Shown: positions 1 to 6,018 of the stretch, piece after piece
Layout: every line of letters starts with the position of its first letter
Position numbering within the stretch: the first letter of the stretch is position 1
Assembly: GCA_903835145.1 (NCBI GenBank)
Contig: CAILMA010000764.1
Coordinates: 1 to 6,018, forward strand
Length of the DNA: 6,018 nt
Direction: 5' to 3'
Origin: an uncultured Bacteroidota bacterium
GTDB lineage: Bacteria > Bacteroidota > Bacteroidia > Chitinophagales > Chitinophagaceae
Translations under genes and position numbers: made by a program
The notes under the pieces: model-generated
What the model saw: only the letters and a program-made list of their open reading frames with translations
Databases searched by the model: none
Told to the model about the DNA's origin: nothing

Positions 1-1580
1 AGTTTTTGGGATTTATTTTTTTGTTGTGCTCCTTCTCAGCACTGGCACAAGTGCCTGAGCCGGCTATGCTGTGGATGAAGGGATATGGCGATGCGGGGAG
101 TGCCAGGGTTGAAACACATGTAAATAAAACACCGGACGGTGGTTTTATTGTTACCATTGGAACTAACACGGTAGCAGGCACCGGGAATATTGATTCTTTC
201 TGTTCTTTATCGGGTGTCACTACCATGTTTCTAAAATATAATTCAGACGCAACAATTTTAGAATGGACAAAATGCATTATTGGTGGGGGTGATTCAATGT
301 TGTGGTATTTATTTCCTACAGCAGATGGCGGTTTTGTATATGGTGGCATGTATGAAGGAGACGGGTTCTATATAAGTAAACATGACGCATTGGATAATAT
401 TATTTGGAGTAAAGCTTATGCAACGAATGCATCAATCGGGCCGTCTGATATGATAGCTACAAGCGATGGCGGGTACATAATGGCCGGCTCTTATTTATAT
501 GCCGATACGAATTTTACAGTGCATCATGGCAGTTGGATGAATGCCGATATCGGTATAATAAAATTAGACAGTTTAGGAAATAAAGTCTGGAGCACAGGCC
601 TGGGTGGTACTAATGATGACGGGGCATATAAAGTTGTCGAAGGATATAACCAAAGTTGCTTTGTATTAGGGAGAACAAGGTCAGATGATTTTGATTGCGC
701 GGGTAATCATGGAGACTCTTCCGGGAGCTGGGACGGATATATGGCACGGTTAGATAAAGAAGGCCATTTATTATGGCATCGTGATATTGGCGGCTCCGGT
801 ACTGATTTTTGTAATTATGGTGTGCCTGATGATAAAGGTGGTGTGATTGTGGGAGCTACCAGCGGCTCGCACGATGGCGATGAAACGCACCAAATCAACT
901 ATAACGGTACTAATATGTGGGCCTTCGATATTGACAGTAATAGCAATATTTTATGGCAAAATTGTTTTGGGGGGGGGGGCGGGGAATATAATAATTCCAT
1001 TTGTAAAGCTACAGATGGTAGCATATGGTTAGCCGGCACGAATGCAGATGAAACAAGCGATGGGTTTGAATTAGATACGCTATATGGCAGATTTGACGCC
1101 TGGTTTGTTCATGCCGATAGTGTTGGCAATTTTTTAAGTGCAAAGGCTATGGGCAGCAGCAAGGATGATGAAGGATATATGATTTGTCCATTATCTAACA
1201 ATTCTGTATTTGCAGCCGGGGTTTATGGAAGTAATAACGGAACATTTTCTTCGTTCGGGTCTTACGGCTCATTTCCTATTGTGGATGCATTTTTCAGCGT
1301 TTTTGCGCCATGGACTACGGGAGTAAAAAATGTTGCTTCCAATACCAACCCAATGAAAGTCTATCCGAACCCAGCAGATGATAATGTAACAATAGAATCC
1401 GGCCAGCCAGAAATTTATGCTTTTACAGTAACGAATACAATGGGGAGTTTAATTTATAAAGCGACATTCTCAAATAAGACACAACTTTCACTTCGCGATT
1501 TGCATTCCGGAGTTTACTACTTGCAGGTCACTGATGAAAAAGGTTATAAGTACGTGGAGAAATTAGTAGTTGAGCATTGA
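1..1580 (+). CDS. T9SS type A sorting domain protein with propeller-like repeats (5' partial)
   Basis: This is a secreted or cell-surface protein whose ligand or activity is not recognisable. The reading frame is open to the left edge (first full codon at base 3). The visible start is the hydrophobic core of a signal peptide ending in S-A-L-A-Q, with likely cleavage before the Q. The TTG at 6 is probably an internal Leu codon and the true start lies upstream. Numbering from that TTG, about seven repeats of roughly 60 residues run from W23 to W436. Their pattern is Trp, then a GG[S/T/G] turn, an acidic residue, DGG and a beta strand ending in G, which suggests a beta-propeller. From V452 (VYPNP) to the end at 524 is a typical type A sorting domain, with a G-x-L-I-Y strand and an S-G-V-Y-Y-L-Q-V strand. 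Such domains direct export through T9SS across the outer membrane. An 11-G run lies in the sixth repeat. Family and secretion route are confident; function is unknown. Confidence 0.9.
   Translation, partial: FLGFIFLLCSFSALAQVPEPAMLWMKGYGDAGSARVETHVNKTPDGGFIVTIGTNTVAGTGNIDSFCSLSGVTTMFLKYNSDATILEWTKCIIGGGDSMLWYLFPTADGGFVYGGMYEGDGFYISKHDALDNIIWSKAYATNASIGPSDMIATSDGGYIMAGSYLYADTNFTVHHGSWMNADIGIIKLDSLGNKVWSTGLGGTNDDGAYKVVEGYNQSCFVLGRTRSDDFDCAGNHGDSSGSWDGYMARLDKEGHLLWHRDIGGSGTDFCNYGVPDDKGGVIVGATSGSHDGDETHQINYNGTNMWAFDIDSNSNILWQNCFGGGGGEYNNSICKATDGSIWLAGTNADETSDGFELDTLYGRFDAWFVHADSVGNFLSAKAMGSSKDDEGYMICPLSNNSVFAAGVYGSNNGTFSSFGSYGSFPIVDAFFSVFAPWTTGVKNVASNTNPMKVYPNPADDNVTIESGQPEIYAFTVTNTMGSLIYKATFSNKTQLSLRDLHSGVYYLQVTDEKGYKYVEKLVVEH
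72..1313 (+). repeat. Seven degenerate ~60-residue protein repeats
   Basis: Repeat units inside the T9SS protein begin at Trp residues 23, 87, 134, 195, 257 and 317 (numbered from the TTG at base 6), with a seventh, Trp-less unit near residue 376. The spacings are 64, 47, 61, 62, 60 and about 60. Each unit reads roughly as a small beta-rich segment with an 'LD..GN..W' lead-in, a GG turn and a 'DGG..v.G' strand. The conservation is at the protein level; no near-identical DNA copies were seen, so recombination between units looks unlikely. Seven units fit a seven-bladed propeller, but the fold is inferred and was not tested. Confidence 0.65.
969..979 (+). repeat. G11 homopolymer tract in coding sequence
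   Basis: Eleven consecutive G residues are followed by one C and four more G. In frame the tract encodes Gly322-Gly326 of the T9SS-secreted protein, at the GG turn of the sixth repeat, where sister repeats use non-homopolymeric Gly codons. Loss of one G would run into a TAG at 1030-1032. Gain of one G would meet a TAA at 989-991 (present coordinates). Either slip removes the last third of the protein, including the sorting domain. Slippage in living cells is inferred; a sequencing length error is the main alternative. Confidence 0.95.
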
Positions 1581-1612
1581 GTCTAAGAATTTAATCTATT
1601 CCAATGCTTAAC
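1569..1612 (+). terminator. Imperfect inverted repeat over the stop codon, candidate bidirectional terminator
   Basis: Bases 1569-1579 can pair with 1602-1612 to form an 11-bp stem (ten Watson-Crick pairs and one G-U) around a 22-base AT-rich loop. The left arm includes the first two bases of the TGA stop codon of the T9SS protein gene. No T tract follows on either strand, so this is not a classical intrinsic terminator. Its place between two converging transcription units is where a shared terminator would be expected. The rest of the 1581-1757 gap shows no gene and no stronger hairpin. Confidence 0.35.
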
Positions 1613-1757
1613 AGCCCTGCACAACAGTATCAATCATAGGAAACAATACAAAAATTACGGTTCCAACTAAAGGGCCTATTGCGTGCAGTCAAAAAAACGA
1701 CTAAATCCAGCTAATTGCAAGATTCAATCGTTCCCTTGATTTTTTATGGGTTGTGCG

Positions 1758-2615
1758 TTATTGTCCCAATGCACCGTAGTCTCTTAGCACATCTTTTAGT
1801 ACATCTATACGTGTCTTAGACCAGTCCTTGGTGGTATCGGCAGTTGGCATTTCAAAGTTCTGCGCGAAGAAATAAGGGTAGTTATGGATATCGCTTTTGT
1901 TCATGGAGCCTTCTGGTTCTTTCACGTGTTCTATCCGCTCAGCAATGCCCACTACCCAGTAAAGTGTTTTACCATTCTTCATTGCAGTACCGGTTTTGTA
2001 ATACAGGTTGTAACCGGGTGTCTGCTCCTGCAGCATCAGGGTCTTTACAATGCGCTGTGAGCGCTCAGAAATAGGGAGTTGGGCAAAATACATTTTCTTC
2101 AGCATCCCTATTTGTTCGTCGGCTGATACTTGCAGGCTATCGTTGAGCCAAAACTGGTCTATGGCGCCGCTTGTGTTTTTGTTGCCGTATTGCATGGTAT
2201 CTATGTAGTGCTGCATCCTTGCGCTGCCTATGCGCCGTGCTATTTCCTGATAATAAGGTACGCAACTTACCTTAAAGGCTTCGCGCATGGTCATGTCTTT
2301 ATCCCATTCCGGCTTGCGCGGGGTGCCGTCCCATTTTATCATCAGGCCGTCATCAGGAGCCACGGCTGTTTCCAGCGCTATCATAGAATTGATGATCTTG
2401 AATGTAGATGCCGGCGTAAATCGTTGAATGCAGCGCTCTTTGTTGTAGTAATGTACCGACTCGTGATTGTTGTCTTTTACAATGAAGCAGGCGTTTTTTA
2501 TTCCGTAATTTTCATAAAATTTTCCCCATTCTTTGTGTTCTTTTATCCTTACATCCCTGCACGATCCGAAAAAAAACACAGCTAACGGCAGAAAGCCGAA
2601 AATACTTAACCGCAT
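1758..2615 (-). CDS. bla: Class D (OXA-type) beta-lactamase, probable lipoprotein
   Basis: This is a serine beta-lactamase that would hydrolyse beta-lactams in the periplasm. Starting at the ATG at 2615 the protein has 285 residues, close to usual OXA length. The class D landmarks appear in order: S70-T-F-K73 (nucleophile, and the Lys normally carboxylated), S117-C-V, Y143-G-N, W156 in a G-A-I-D-Q-F-W-L stretch very like OXA-10, K207-T-G-T, then W-V-V-G. All key residues are present, so the enzyme should be active; its spectrum cannot be read from sequence. The N-terminus is a hydrophobic signal ending F-F-G-S-C19, which resembles a Bacteroidota lipobox although Phe at -3 is not canonical. 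The residues after C19 are not strongly acidic, so surface export is not indicated. A longer GTG start at 2660 would add 15 residues ahead of the signal peptide and overlap the probable promoter, so it was not chosen. The gene lies 90 bases downstream of kdsB on the same strand. Confidence 0.93.
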   Translation of the reverse strand: MRLSIFGFLPLAVFFFGSCRDVRIKEHKEWGKFYENYGIKNACFIVKDNNHESVHYYNKERCIQRFTPASTFKIINSMIALETAVAPDDGLMIKWDGTPRKPEWDKDMTMREAFKVSCVPYYQEIARRIGSARMQHYIDTMQYGNKNTSGAIDQFWLNDSLQVSADEQIGMLKKMYFAQLPISERSQRIVKTLMLQEQTPGYNLYYKTGTAMKNGKTLYWVVGIAERIEHVKEPEGSMNKSDIHNYPYFFAQNFEMPTADTTKDWSKTRIDVLKDVLRDYGALGQ

Positions 2616-2636
2616 ATAGTTTTTGTTATTTGAGGG

Positions 2637-2644
2637 CAAAGGTA
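2637..2644 (-). promoter_or_regulatory. Candidate Bacteroidota -7 promoter element for the beta-lactamase
   Basis: On the minus strand these bases read TACCTTTG, a perfect match to the Bacteroidota -7 consensus TAnnTTTG. The element ends 21 bases before the ATG at 2615, which would give a short, A-rich leader. No well-spaced -33 element is evident: the nearest TTTG lies 15 bases upstream, shorter than the usual distance of about 20. The gene may therefore have its own promoter, read-through from kdsB, or both. This is a motif match only. Confidence 0.4.
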
Positions 2645-2705
2645 AAGAATGTAGCAACACAAATGCCGGCTATCAACGCCAACAGGCTGATATTGTGCAC
2701 GTTCT

Positions 2706-3449
2706 TTACACCCAGCCCTTTTCCTCCATTAGTTTTTCAGCCCTCACCACGTCTTCCGGCGTGTCTATCTCTACACCCATGTAGGTAGTTATGGCCATGC
2801 GCATGGGCACACCATGTTCCAGAAAACGCAGGCACTCCACTTTTTCAGCCGCCTCCAAGGGTGTCATGGGCCAACGGGTAAAATTCATAAGGGCCTGTTT
2901 GCGAAAGGCGTAAACACCTATGTGCTCGTAATAAGGGATTTCAATGCTTTTGTTCCTTGGGTAGGGTATAACACTGCGCGAAAAGAAGATAGCGTCGTTA
3001 TTGAGTGCAAGCGCCACTTTCACGAAGTTTGGGTCCTCTATTAGTTCGGGGTCCACAAGTTTTTGCACCAGCGATGCAACTTGTACGGTATGCCCGTCCG
3101 CACCACTAAACAATTGCAACAGCTCTTCCAGCGGTTGTTTTTGCACAAAGGGCTCGTCGCCCTGTACATTTACAAACACATCTGCATCCATAAACGCTGC
3201 AACTTCAGCTATCCTGTCTGTGCCGCTTTCATATTCCCGCTTGCTACGCACGGCTTTGCCGCCGTGTTGCTCTATTTCCCGCTGTATCTCCTCGCTGTCC
3301 GTTACTACAATTACCTCGGTAAACAAGCCGGTATTCACTGCCGATTCATAGGTGCGCCTGATGACACTTTTACCCTTAATAGGTGCCAGTAGTTTCGATG
3401 GAAAGCGTGTTGCACCGAGTCGTGCAGGTATGAGTGCGATGATCTTCAT
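2706..3449 (-). CDS. kdsB: 3-deoxy-manno-octulosonate cytidylyltransferase (CMP-Kdo synthetase)
   Basis: KdsB is a cytoplasmic enzyme that activates Kdo with CTP, giving CMP-Kdo and pyrophosphate. CMP-Kdo is the donor for the inner core of lipopolysaccharide. The 247-residue protein matches the usual length (E. coli KdsB has 248). Motifs in order: the nucleotide-binding loop P8-A-R-L-G-A-T-R-F-P-S-K19, VVTD at 48-51, SGTDR at 75-79, NVQGDEP at 94-100 (with the metal-binding Asp98), the F-F-S-R/IPYPR region at about 155-165, HIGVYAF at 176-182, E202-x-x-E205-x-L-R, and GVEIDTPED at 225-233. Nothing appears to be missing. The ATG at 3449 gives the family's normal N-terminus (M-K-I-I-A-L-I-P-A-R). 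The gene lies 43 bases after the DUF423 gene. No TAnnTTTG element was found in that gap, so co-transcription is likely. Confidence 0.97.
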   Translation of the reverse strand: MKIIALIPARLGATRFPSKLLAPIKGKSVIRRTYESAVNTGLFTEVIVVTDSEEIQREIEQHGGKAVRSKREYESGTDRIAEVAAFMDADVFVNVQGDEPFVQKQPLEELLQLFSGADGHTVQVASLVQKLVDPELIEDPNFVKVALALNNDAIFFSRSVIPYPRNKSIEIPYYEHIGVYAFRKQALMNFTRWPMTPLEAAEKVECLRFLEHGVPMRMAITTYMGVEIDTPEDVVRAEKLMEEKGWV

Positions 3450-3492
3450 TGCGAATATTTTGTGTGTAATGATGTTTGTGTTTGTAAAGAGC

Positions 3493-3879
3493 CTACTTGC
3501 CTTTTGCTATGCCGGCAAAAAACAGCACCCAGCCTATAATTAGCAGCAACCCACCAATAGGTGTCAGGATGCCGACAGGGCCCAGACTTATACCGGAAGT
3601 ACTCAGTGCCACCATGGCATACAAGGAGCCACTGAAGCATGCGACACCCGCTATAAAAAGGTTTGTGGCCTGCTTTAGGAGTTTAGAAGGGTAGTGACTG
3701 TAGGCAATGCCAGCCGCCAGCAGTGCGAAGCAATGGTAAAACTGATACTTGACTGCAGTTTCAAAAACCAAGAGCTGATCAGCCGCTACAATTGTTTTAA
3801 GTGCATGCGCGCCAAAGGCACCGAGTATTACTGAAAGCGCTGCAAGCAGGGTGCCTGCCATCATTGCCGGTTTGTACAT
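3493..3879 (-). CDS. DUF423 family small membrane protein (YgdD-like)
   Basis: This is an integral inner-membrane protein of 128 residues with about four transmembrane helices, at roughly 5-25, 47-62, 71-92 and 103-124. It carries the family's hallmark stretches: L-G-A-F-G-A-H-A-L at 19-27, F-E-T-A-V-K-Y-Q-F-Y-H at 39-49, F-S-G-S-L-Y-A at 82-88, and G-P-V-G-I-L-T-P-I-G-G at 100-110. E. coli YgdD has the same plan. The biochemical role of DUF423 proteins is not established, and none is claimed here. The ATG at 3879 overlaps the end of aroK by 19 bases. A second ATG at 3864 forms an exact ATGA overlap with the aroK stop and would shorten the protein by five residues. Both fit the family, and either implies translational coupling to aroK. 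Confidence 0.93.
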   Translation of the reverse strand: MYKPAMMAGTLLAALSVILGAFGAHALKTIVAADQLLVFETAVKYQFYHCFALLAAGIAYSHYPSKLLKQATNLFIAGVACFSGSLYAMVALSTSGISLGPVGILTPIGGLLLIIGWVLFFAGIAKGK

Positions 3880-4397
3880 ATCGCTATAATTTGGGCAAAG
3901 GTAGTGAGTGAAATGTTTCCGGTAGGTAAAATATGGTGTGCCTGCTCATACACTGCCTGCCGCTGCCTGAGCAAGGTTGTAAGAGTAGCGGCAAGGTCAT
4001 TTGTCTGCGCAAGCAACGGGCGTATCACGGTGTTCTCATCCAGATTTTTTATAAGCTGACGGATTTCGGACTTAAGATAAATAACAACGCCAGATTGCTT
4101 CATCAGCTCAAGGTTATTAAAATAAAAGGGGGTGCCCCCTCCACATGATACAACGGTTACTGTACGGTGCCCGGCAATGATGGTTTGCAGCGCTTCGTGT
4201 TCCAGCTGCCTGAATTTTTCTTCTCCGTCTGCGTTGAATATATCCGCTACTGATTTGCCTGCAATGGTTTCGATCTGCCGGTCCAGATCAATAAATTCAA
4301 TTTGGTAATGTGCTGCAATGCGCTCGCCCCAGTAGGTTTTACCCGCACCGGGCATCCCTATCAGGAAGCAAAACTTTATGTTTTGGGGAGCGTTCAT
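3861..4397 (-). CDS. aroK: Shikimate kinase
   Basis: This cytoplasmic enzyme transfers phosphate from ATP to the 3-hydroxyl of shikimate, a step on the route to chorismate and the aromatic amino acids. From the ATG at 4397 it has 178 residues, normal for AroK/AroL. It shows the Walker A loop G14-M-P-G-A-G-K-T21, the shikimate/metal-binding D37-L-D39, F62-R63-x-x-E66, the shikimate-contacting G86-G-G88, the lid Arg in R126-P-L-L, and R146 followed by Y150 near the adenine site. A start at 4436 would add 13 residues that run back into the preceding receptor gene and match nothing in the family, so 4397 was preferred; it lies 10 bases after the receptor stop. The 3' end overlaps the DUF423 gene. 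The set of motifs supports shikimate kinase over the related gluconate kinases. Confidence 0.96.
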   Translation of the reverse strand: MNAPQNIKFCFLIGMPGAGKTYWGERIAAHYQIEFIDLDRQIETIAGKSVADIFNADGEEKFRQLEHEALQTIIAGHRTVTVVSCGGGTPFYFNNLELMKQSGVVIYLKSEIRQLIKNLDENTVIRPLLAQTNDLAATLTTLLRQRQAVYEQAHHILPTGNISLTTFAQIIAICTNRQ

Positions 4398-4407
4398 AAC
4401 TTGTTGT

Positions 4408-6018
4408 TTAGTTGAGCGTAAATCTAACACCTGCAAGCCAATTAATTCCTGGCATTGGGCGCGATGAAACTATTGTGTATTGTTCGTTCCAGATGTTGTT
4501 CAACTGTCCGTTGAGCATCAGCGGGTATTTACCCAGTTTTGTCGGGTACATCAGCTGCACATTACCTGTGTTGTAAGGCTGCAGGTACTGCGACTCATCG
4601 GCCACAGTAAACCGGTAGCCGGTATAAGTATGGTTGTAGTTAACGTAGAATCGGTTTATGGCAATACCACAATTTATCTGGCCATTGTACCTCGGCATGT
4701 AAGGTATTTGTTTACCCACACTGCCATCATTCGCAATGGCGCTGCTAACTGTAGTGGCGAGCACATAACTGGTGTTGATACCGAAGTGAAGAACCGCATG
4801 ACTGCTCACGTGGTATTCAAGTCTGTTTTCTGTTTCCAGTCCCCGGCTGTGCACCTCTGCTATGTTGTGTGGTGTCCAGATGGCGCCGCCCATCCATATA
4901 ATCCAGTCTTTTATGTCGCGGTTGAAGCCAGAGAGGCTGTGGCTGAGCATAAAATTCCCGTTACCAATGTGCATAGTATATCCCGCATCTTCACTCCACC
5001 CATGTTCCGGTTTTAGGGTAGGGTTGCCCCCGGGGGAGTAGTAAAGTTCGTTGAGCGTTGGTGTCCGGTACGTTTTTTGGGCGTTCGCCCTCAGCAGCAG
5101 CCATTTTGTGAGCGAATAGCTGGCGCTGGCACCCGGCAGTAAGAAGCTATTGGTGTTCACTTGCTCCAGCCGTGCATTTGCAGCAAGGTCCAGTCTTTTA
5201 TTGAGGAGCTTTATGTCATAGCTTGCTGCCAGAGCTGTTTTATCCTGGTAATGCGTGCCGGTGCTGTCCTGTTGGTTCATCCAGGCTACCTGCACTGGCA
5301 TAAAAAGCAGCAATGCTCCCGGCTGCCCGAAATCTTTTCGCCAGCCTATTTCCTGATAATACTGATAGCTTGTATTTGTCGTATGCAGCAGGATGGAAGA
5401 ATCATCGTACCTGATGTCATCTTTAATAAATGAGGCCTTGGCATACCACTCGCTGCCCTTATTTTTGTTCCTGTTCCACGTCAGTAACATTCGCGTCGAG
5501 CCGTCCTTCTGCTGCTTATCAGAATAGGTTTCGAAAAGTGCAGGAGGTATGGCTCTCGCATATTGCTGGTACCAACCGGAAAAGGCAATGGTGTTGTAAT
5601 CGTTGATTTTATAGGCTGTATTCAGCAGAATGGAACCGCTCTTCAGGGTGCTGTTTGGCATTTCCTGTTTTGAGCCTGTTTCCGTCGTGTAAGTGAAATC
5701 GTTCAGTGCCGTTTGCCCGAGTCCTTTAAGCGAAAAGTACCATTTTTTTGTGCTCAGCATTGCTTCTAACCCAGCCGAGTATTGGCTGTAACTTCCTGCT
5801 GCAAGACTCACGCTGAGTGCCTTGCGACCGCTGTCAAAAAGAGGTTTAGCCTCTTCCAGCAACAAAGCCCCACCCACATTGCCACTGCCCCATAATGCAG
5901 CTGAGCCGCCATAAACGAGGTTCACTTTTGATAGGAACAATACAGGCAATGTACTTATATCTGCCACACCCAATGCCGCATTTTGAATAGGCACCCCATT
6001 CCAGTAGACCTGCGATTG
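4408..6018 (-). CDS. TonB-dependent outer-membrane receptor, BtuB/CirA-like (N-terminus beyond window)
   Basis: This is an outer-membrane active-transport receptor, with 536 C-terminal residues visible. The frame is open through the right edge (Q-S-Q-V-Y-W-N-G-V-P-I-Q), so the GTG at 5994 is an internal Val codon. Missing are the signal peptide, TonB box and first part of the plug. Counting from the edge, residues 1 to about 55 are the end of the plug, with Y36-G-G-S-A-A-L-W-G-S-G-N-V-G-G corresponding to the family's 'GPsSalYGsgAiGG' element. The rest is a beta-barrel with the family landmark Y-R-T-P-T-L-N-E-L-Y-Y and N-P-T-L-K-P-E at about 317-338, an N-N-I-W-N-E-Q-Y segment, and a terminal strand ending V-R-F-T-L-N. 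This layout resembles BtuB (vitamin B12) and CirA/FepA-type receptors. The substrate cannot be assigned, and any upstream riboswitch would lie outside the window. The gene appears to lead the aroK-DUF423-kdsB unit. Confidence 0.93.
   Translation of the reverse strand, partial: QSQVYWNGVPIQNAALGVADISTLPVLFLSKVNLVYGGSAALWGSGNVGGALLLEEAKPLFDSGRKALSVSLAAGSYSQYSAGLEAMLSTKKWYFSLKGLGQTALNDFTYTTETGSKQEMPNSTLKSGSILLNTAYKINDYNTIAFSGWYQQYARAIPPALFETYSDKQQKDGSTRMLLTWNRNKNKGSEWYAKASFIKDDIRYDDSSILLHTTNTSYQYYQEIGWRKDFGQPGALLLFMPVQVAWMNQQDSTGTHYQDKTALAASYDIKLLNKRLDLAANARLEQVNTNSFLLPGASASYSLTKWLLLRANAQKTYRTPTLNELYYSPGGNPTLKPEHGWSEDAGYTMHIGNGNFMLSHSLSGFNRDIKDWIIWMGGAIWTPHNIAEVHSRGLETENRLEYHVSSHAVLHFGINTSYVLATTVSSAIANDGSVGKQIPYMPRYNGQINCGIAINRFYVNYNHTYTGYRFTVADESQYLQPYNTGNVQLMYPTKLGKYPLMLNGQLNNIWNEQYTIVSSRPMPGINWLAGVRFTLN

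Larger units (their letters stand above)
2706..6018 (-). other. Probable transcription unit: receptor, aroK, DUF423, kdsB
   Basis: Four minus-strand genes follow one another with spacings of +10, -19 and +43 bases. No hairpin-plus-T terminator or TAnnTTTG promoter element was seen in the short gaps. The promoter would lie to the right of the window. The beta-lactamase may be a fifth member by read-through, but its 90-base leader holds a candidate promoter. Co-transcription is inferred from spacing only. Confidence 0.6.

Noticed and set aside
1687..1702. Small hairpin with agtc/gact arms around an A7 run, as a terminator for the beta-lactamase
   Set aside because: The stem is only four base pairs and the T run (minus strand) is in the loop rather than after the stem.
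2130..2585. A 151-codon plus-strand reading frame
   Set aside because: It lies wholly antisense to the beta-lactamase, whose motifs are unmistakable, and its translation shows no recognisable domain.
2616..2660. Upstream GTG start adding 15 residues to the beta-lactamase
   Set aside because: It would place polar residues ahead of a normal signal peptide and cover the probable -7 element; the ATG at 2615 gives a standard exported protein.
4398..4436. Upstream start adding 13 residues to shikimate kinase
   Set aside because: It overlaps the receptor gene, and the extra residues fit no family N-terminus; the ATG at 4397 gives the usual 178-residue enzyme.
4480..5016. A 178-codon plus-strand reading frame
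   Set aside because: It is antisense to the barrel of the TonB-dependent receptor and shows no family features, so it is a shadow frame.
4408..6018. Naming the receptor BtuB (vitamin B12 transporter)
   Set aside because: The resemblance is to the general BtuB/CirA barrel; the N-terminal plug and upstream riboswitch region are outside the window, so the substrate cannot be set.
1..6018. A defence system, mobile element or CRISPR array
   Set aside because: No transposase, integrase, nuclease, phage gene, terminal repeats or regularly spaced repeats were seen on either strand.

Overview
This window looks like ordinary chromosomal DNA from a member of the Bacteroidota, most likely of the Chitinophagales/Chitinophagaceae type. 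The evidence is a secreted protein with a type IX secretion (T9SS) type A sorting domain, a TonB-dependent outer-membrane receptor, a perfect match to the Bacteroidota -7 promoter element (TAnnTTTG), and start codons preceded by A-rich sequence rather than a Shine-Dalgarno motif. The genus cannot be fixed from the sequence alone.

Layout. The plus strand carries one gene (1-1580). It encodes a secreted protein with about seven ~60-residue propeller-like repeats and a C-terminal T9SS sorting domain. Its 5' end lies before the window. It converges on a minus-strand block across a 177-base gap (1581-1757), where a long imperfect inverted repeat overlaps its stop codon. The minus-strand block, read from the right edge, holds a TonB-dependent receptor (N-terminus beyond the window), shikimate kinase AroK, a small DUF423 membrane protein, the CMP-Kdo synthetase KdsB, and a class D (OXA-type) beta-lactamase with a lipoprotein-like signal peptide.

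How the genes relate. The first four minus-strand genes are separated by 10 bases, a 19-base overlap and 43 bases, so they probably form one transcription unit. They do not form an obvious pathway: nutrient import, aromatic amino-acid synthesis, an unknown membrane function, and activation of the lipopolysaccharide sugar Kdo. The beta-lactamase follows after 90 bases that contain a good -7 element, so it may have its own promoter.

I found no mobile element, CRISPR array, tRNA or rRNA, and no convincing new multi-gene system. The two points most worth a second look are a run of 11 G residues inside the T9SS-secreted gene, where a one-base slip in either direction would remove the sorting domain, and the complete but apparently lipid-anchored OXA-type beta-lactamase.
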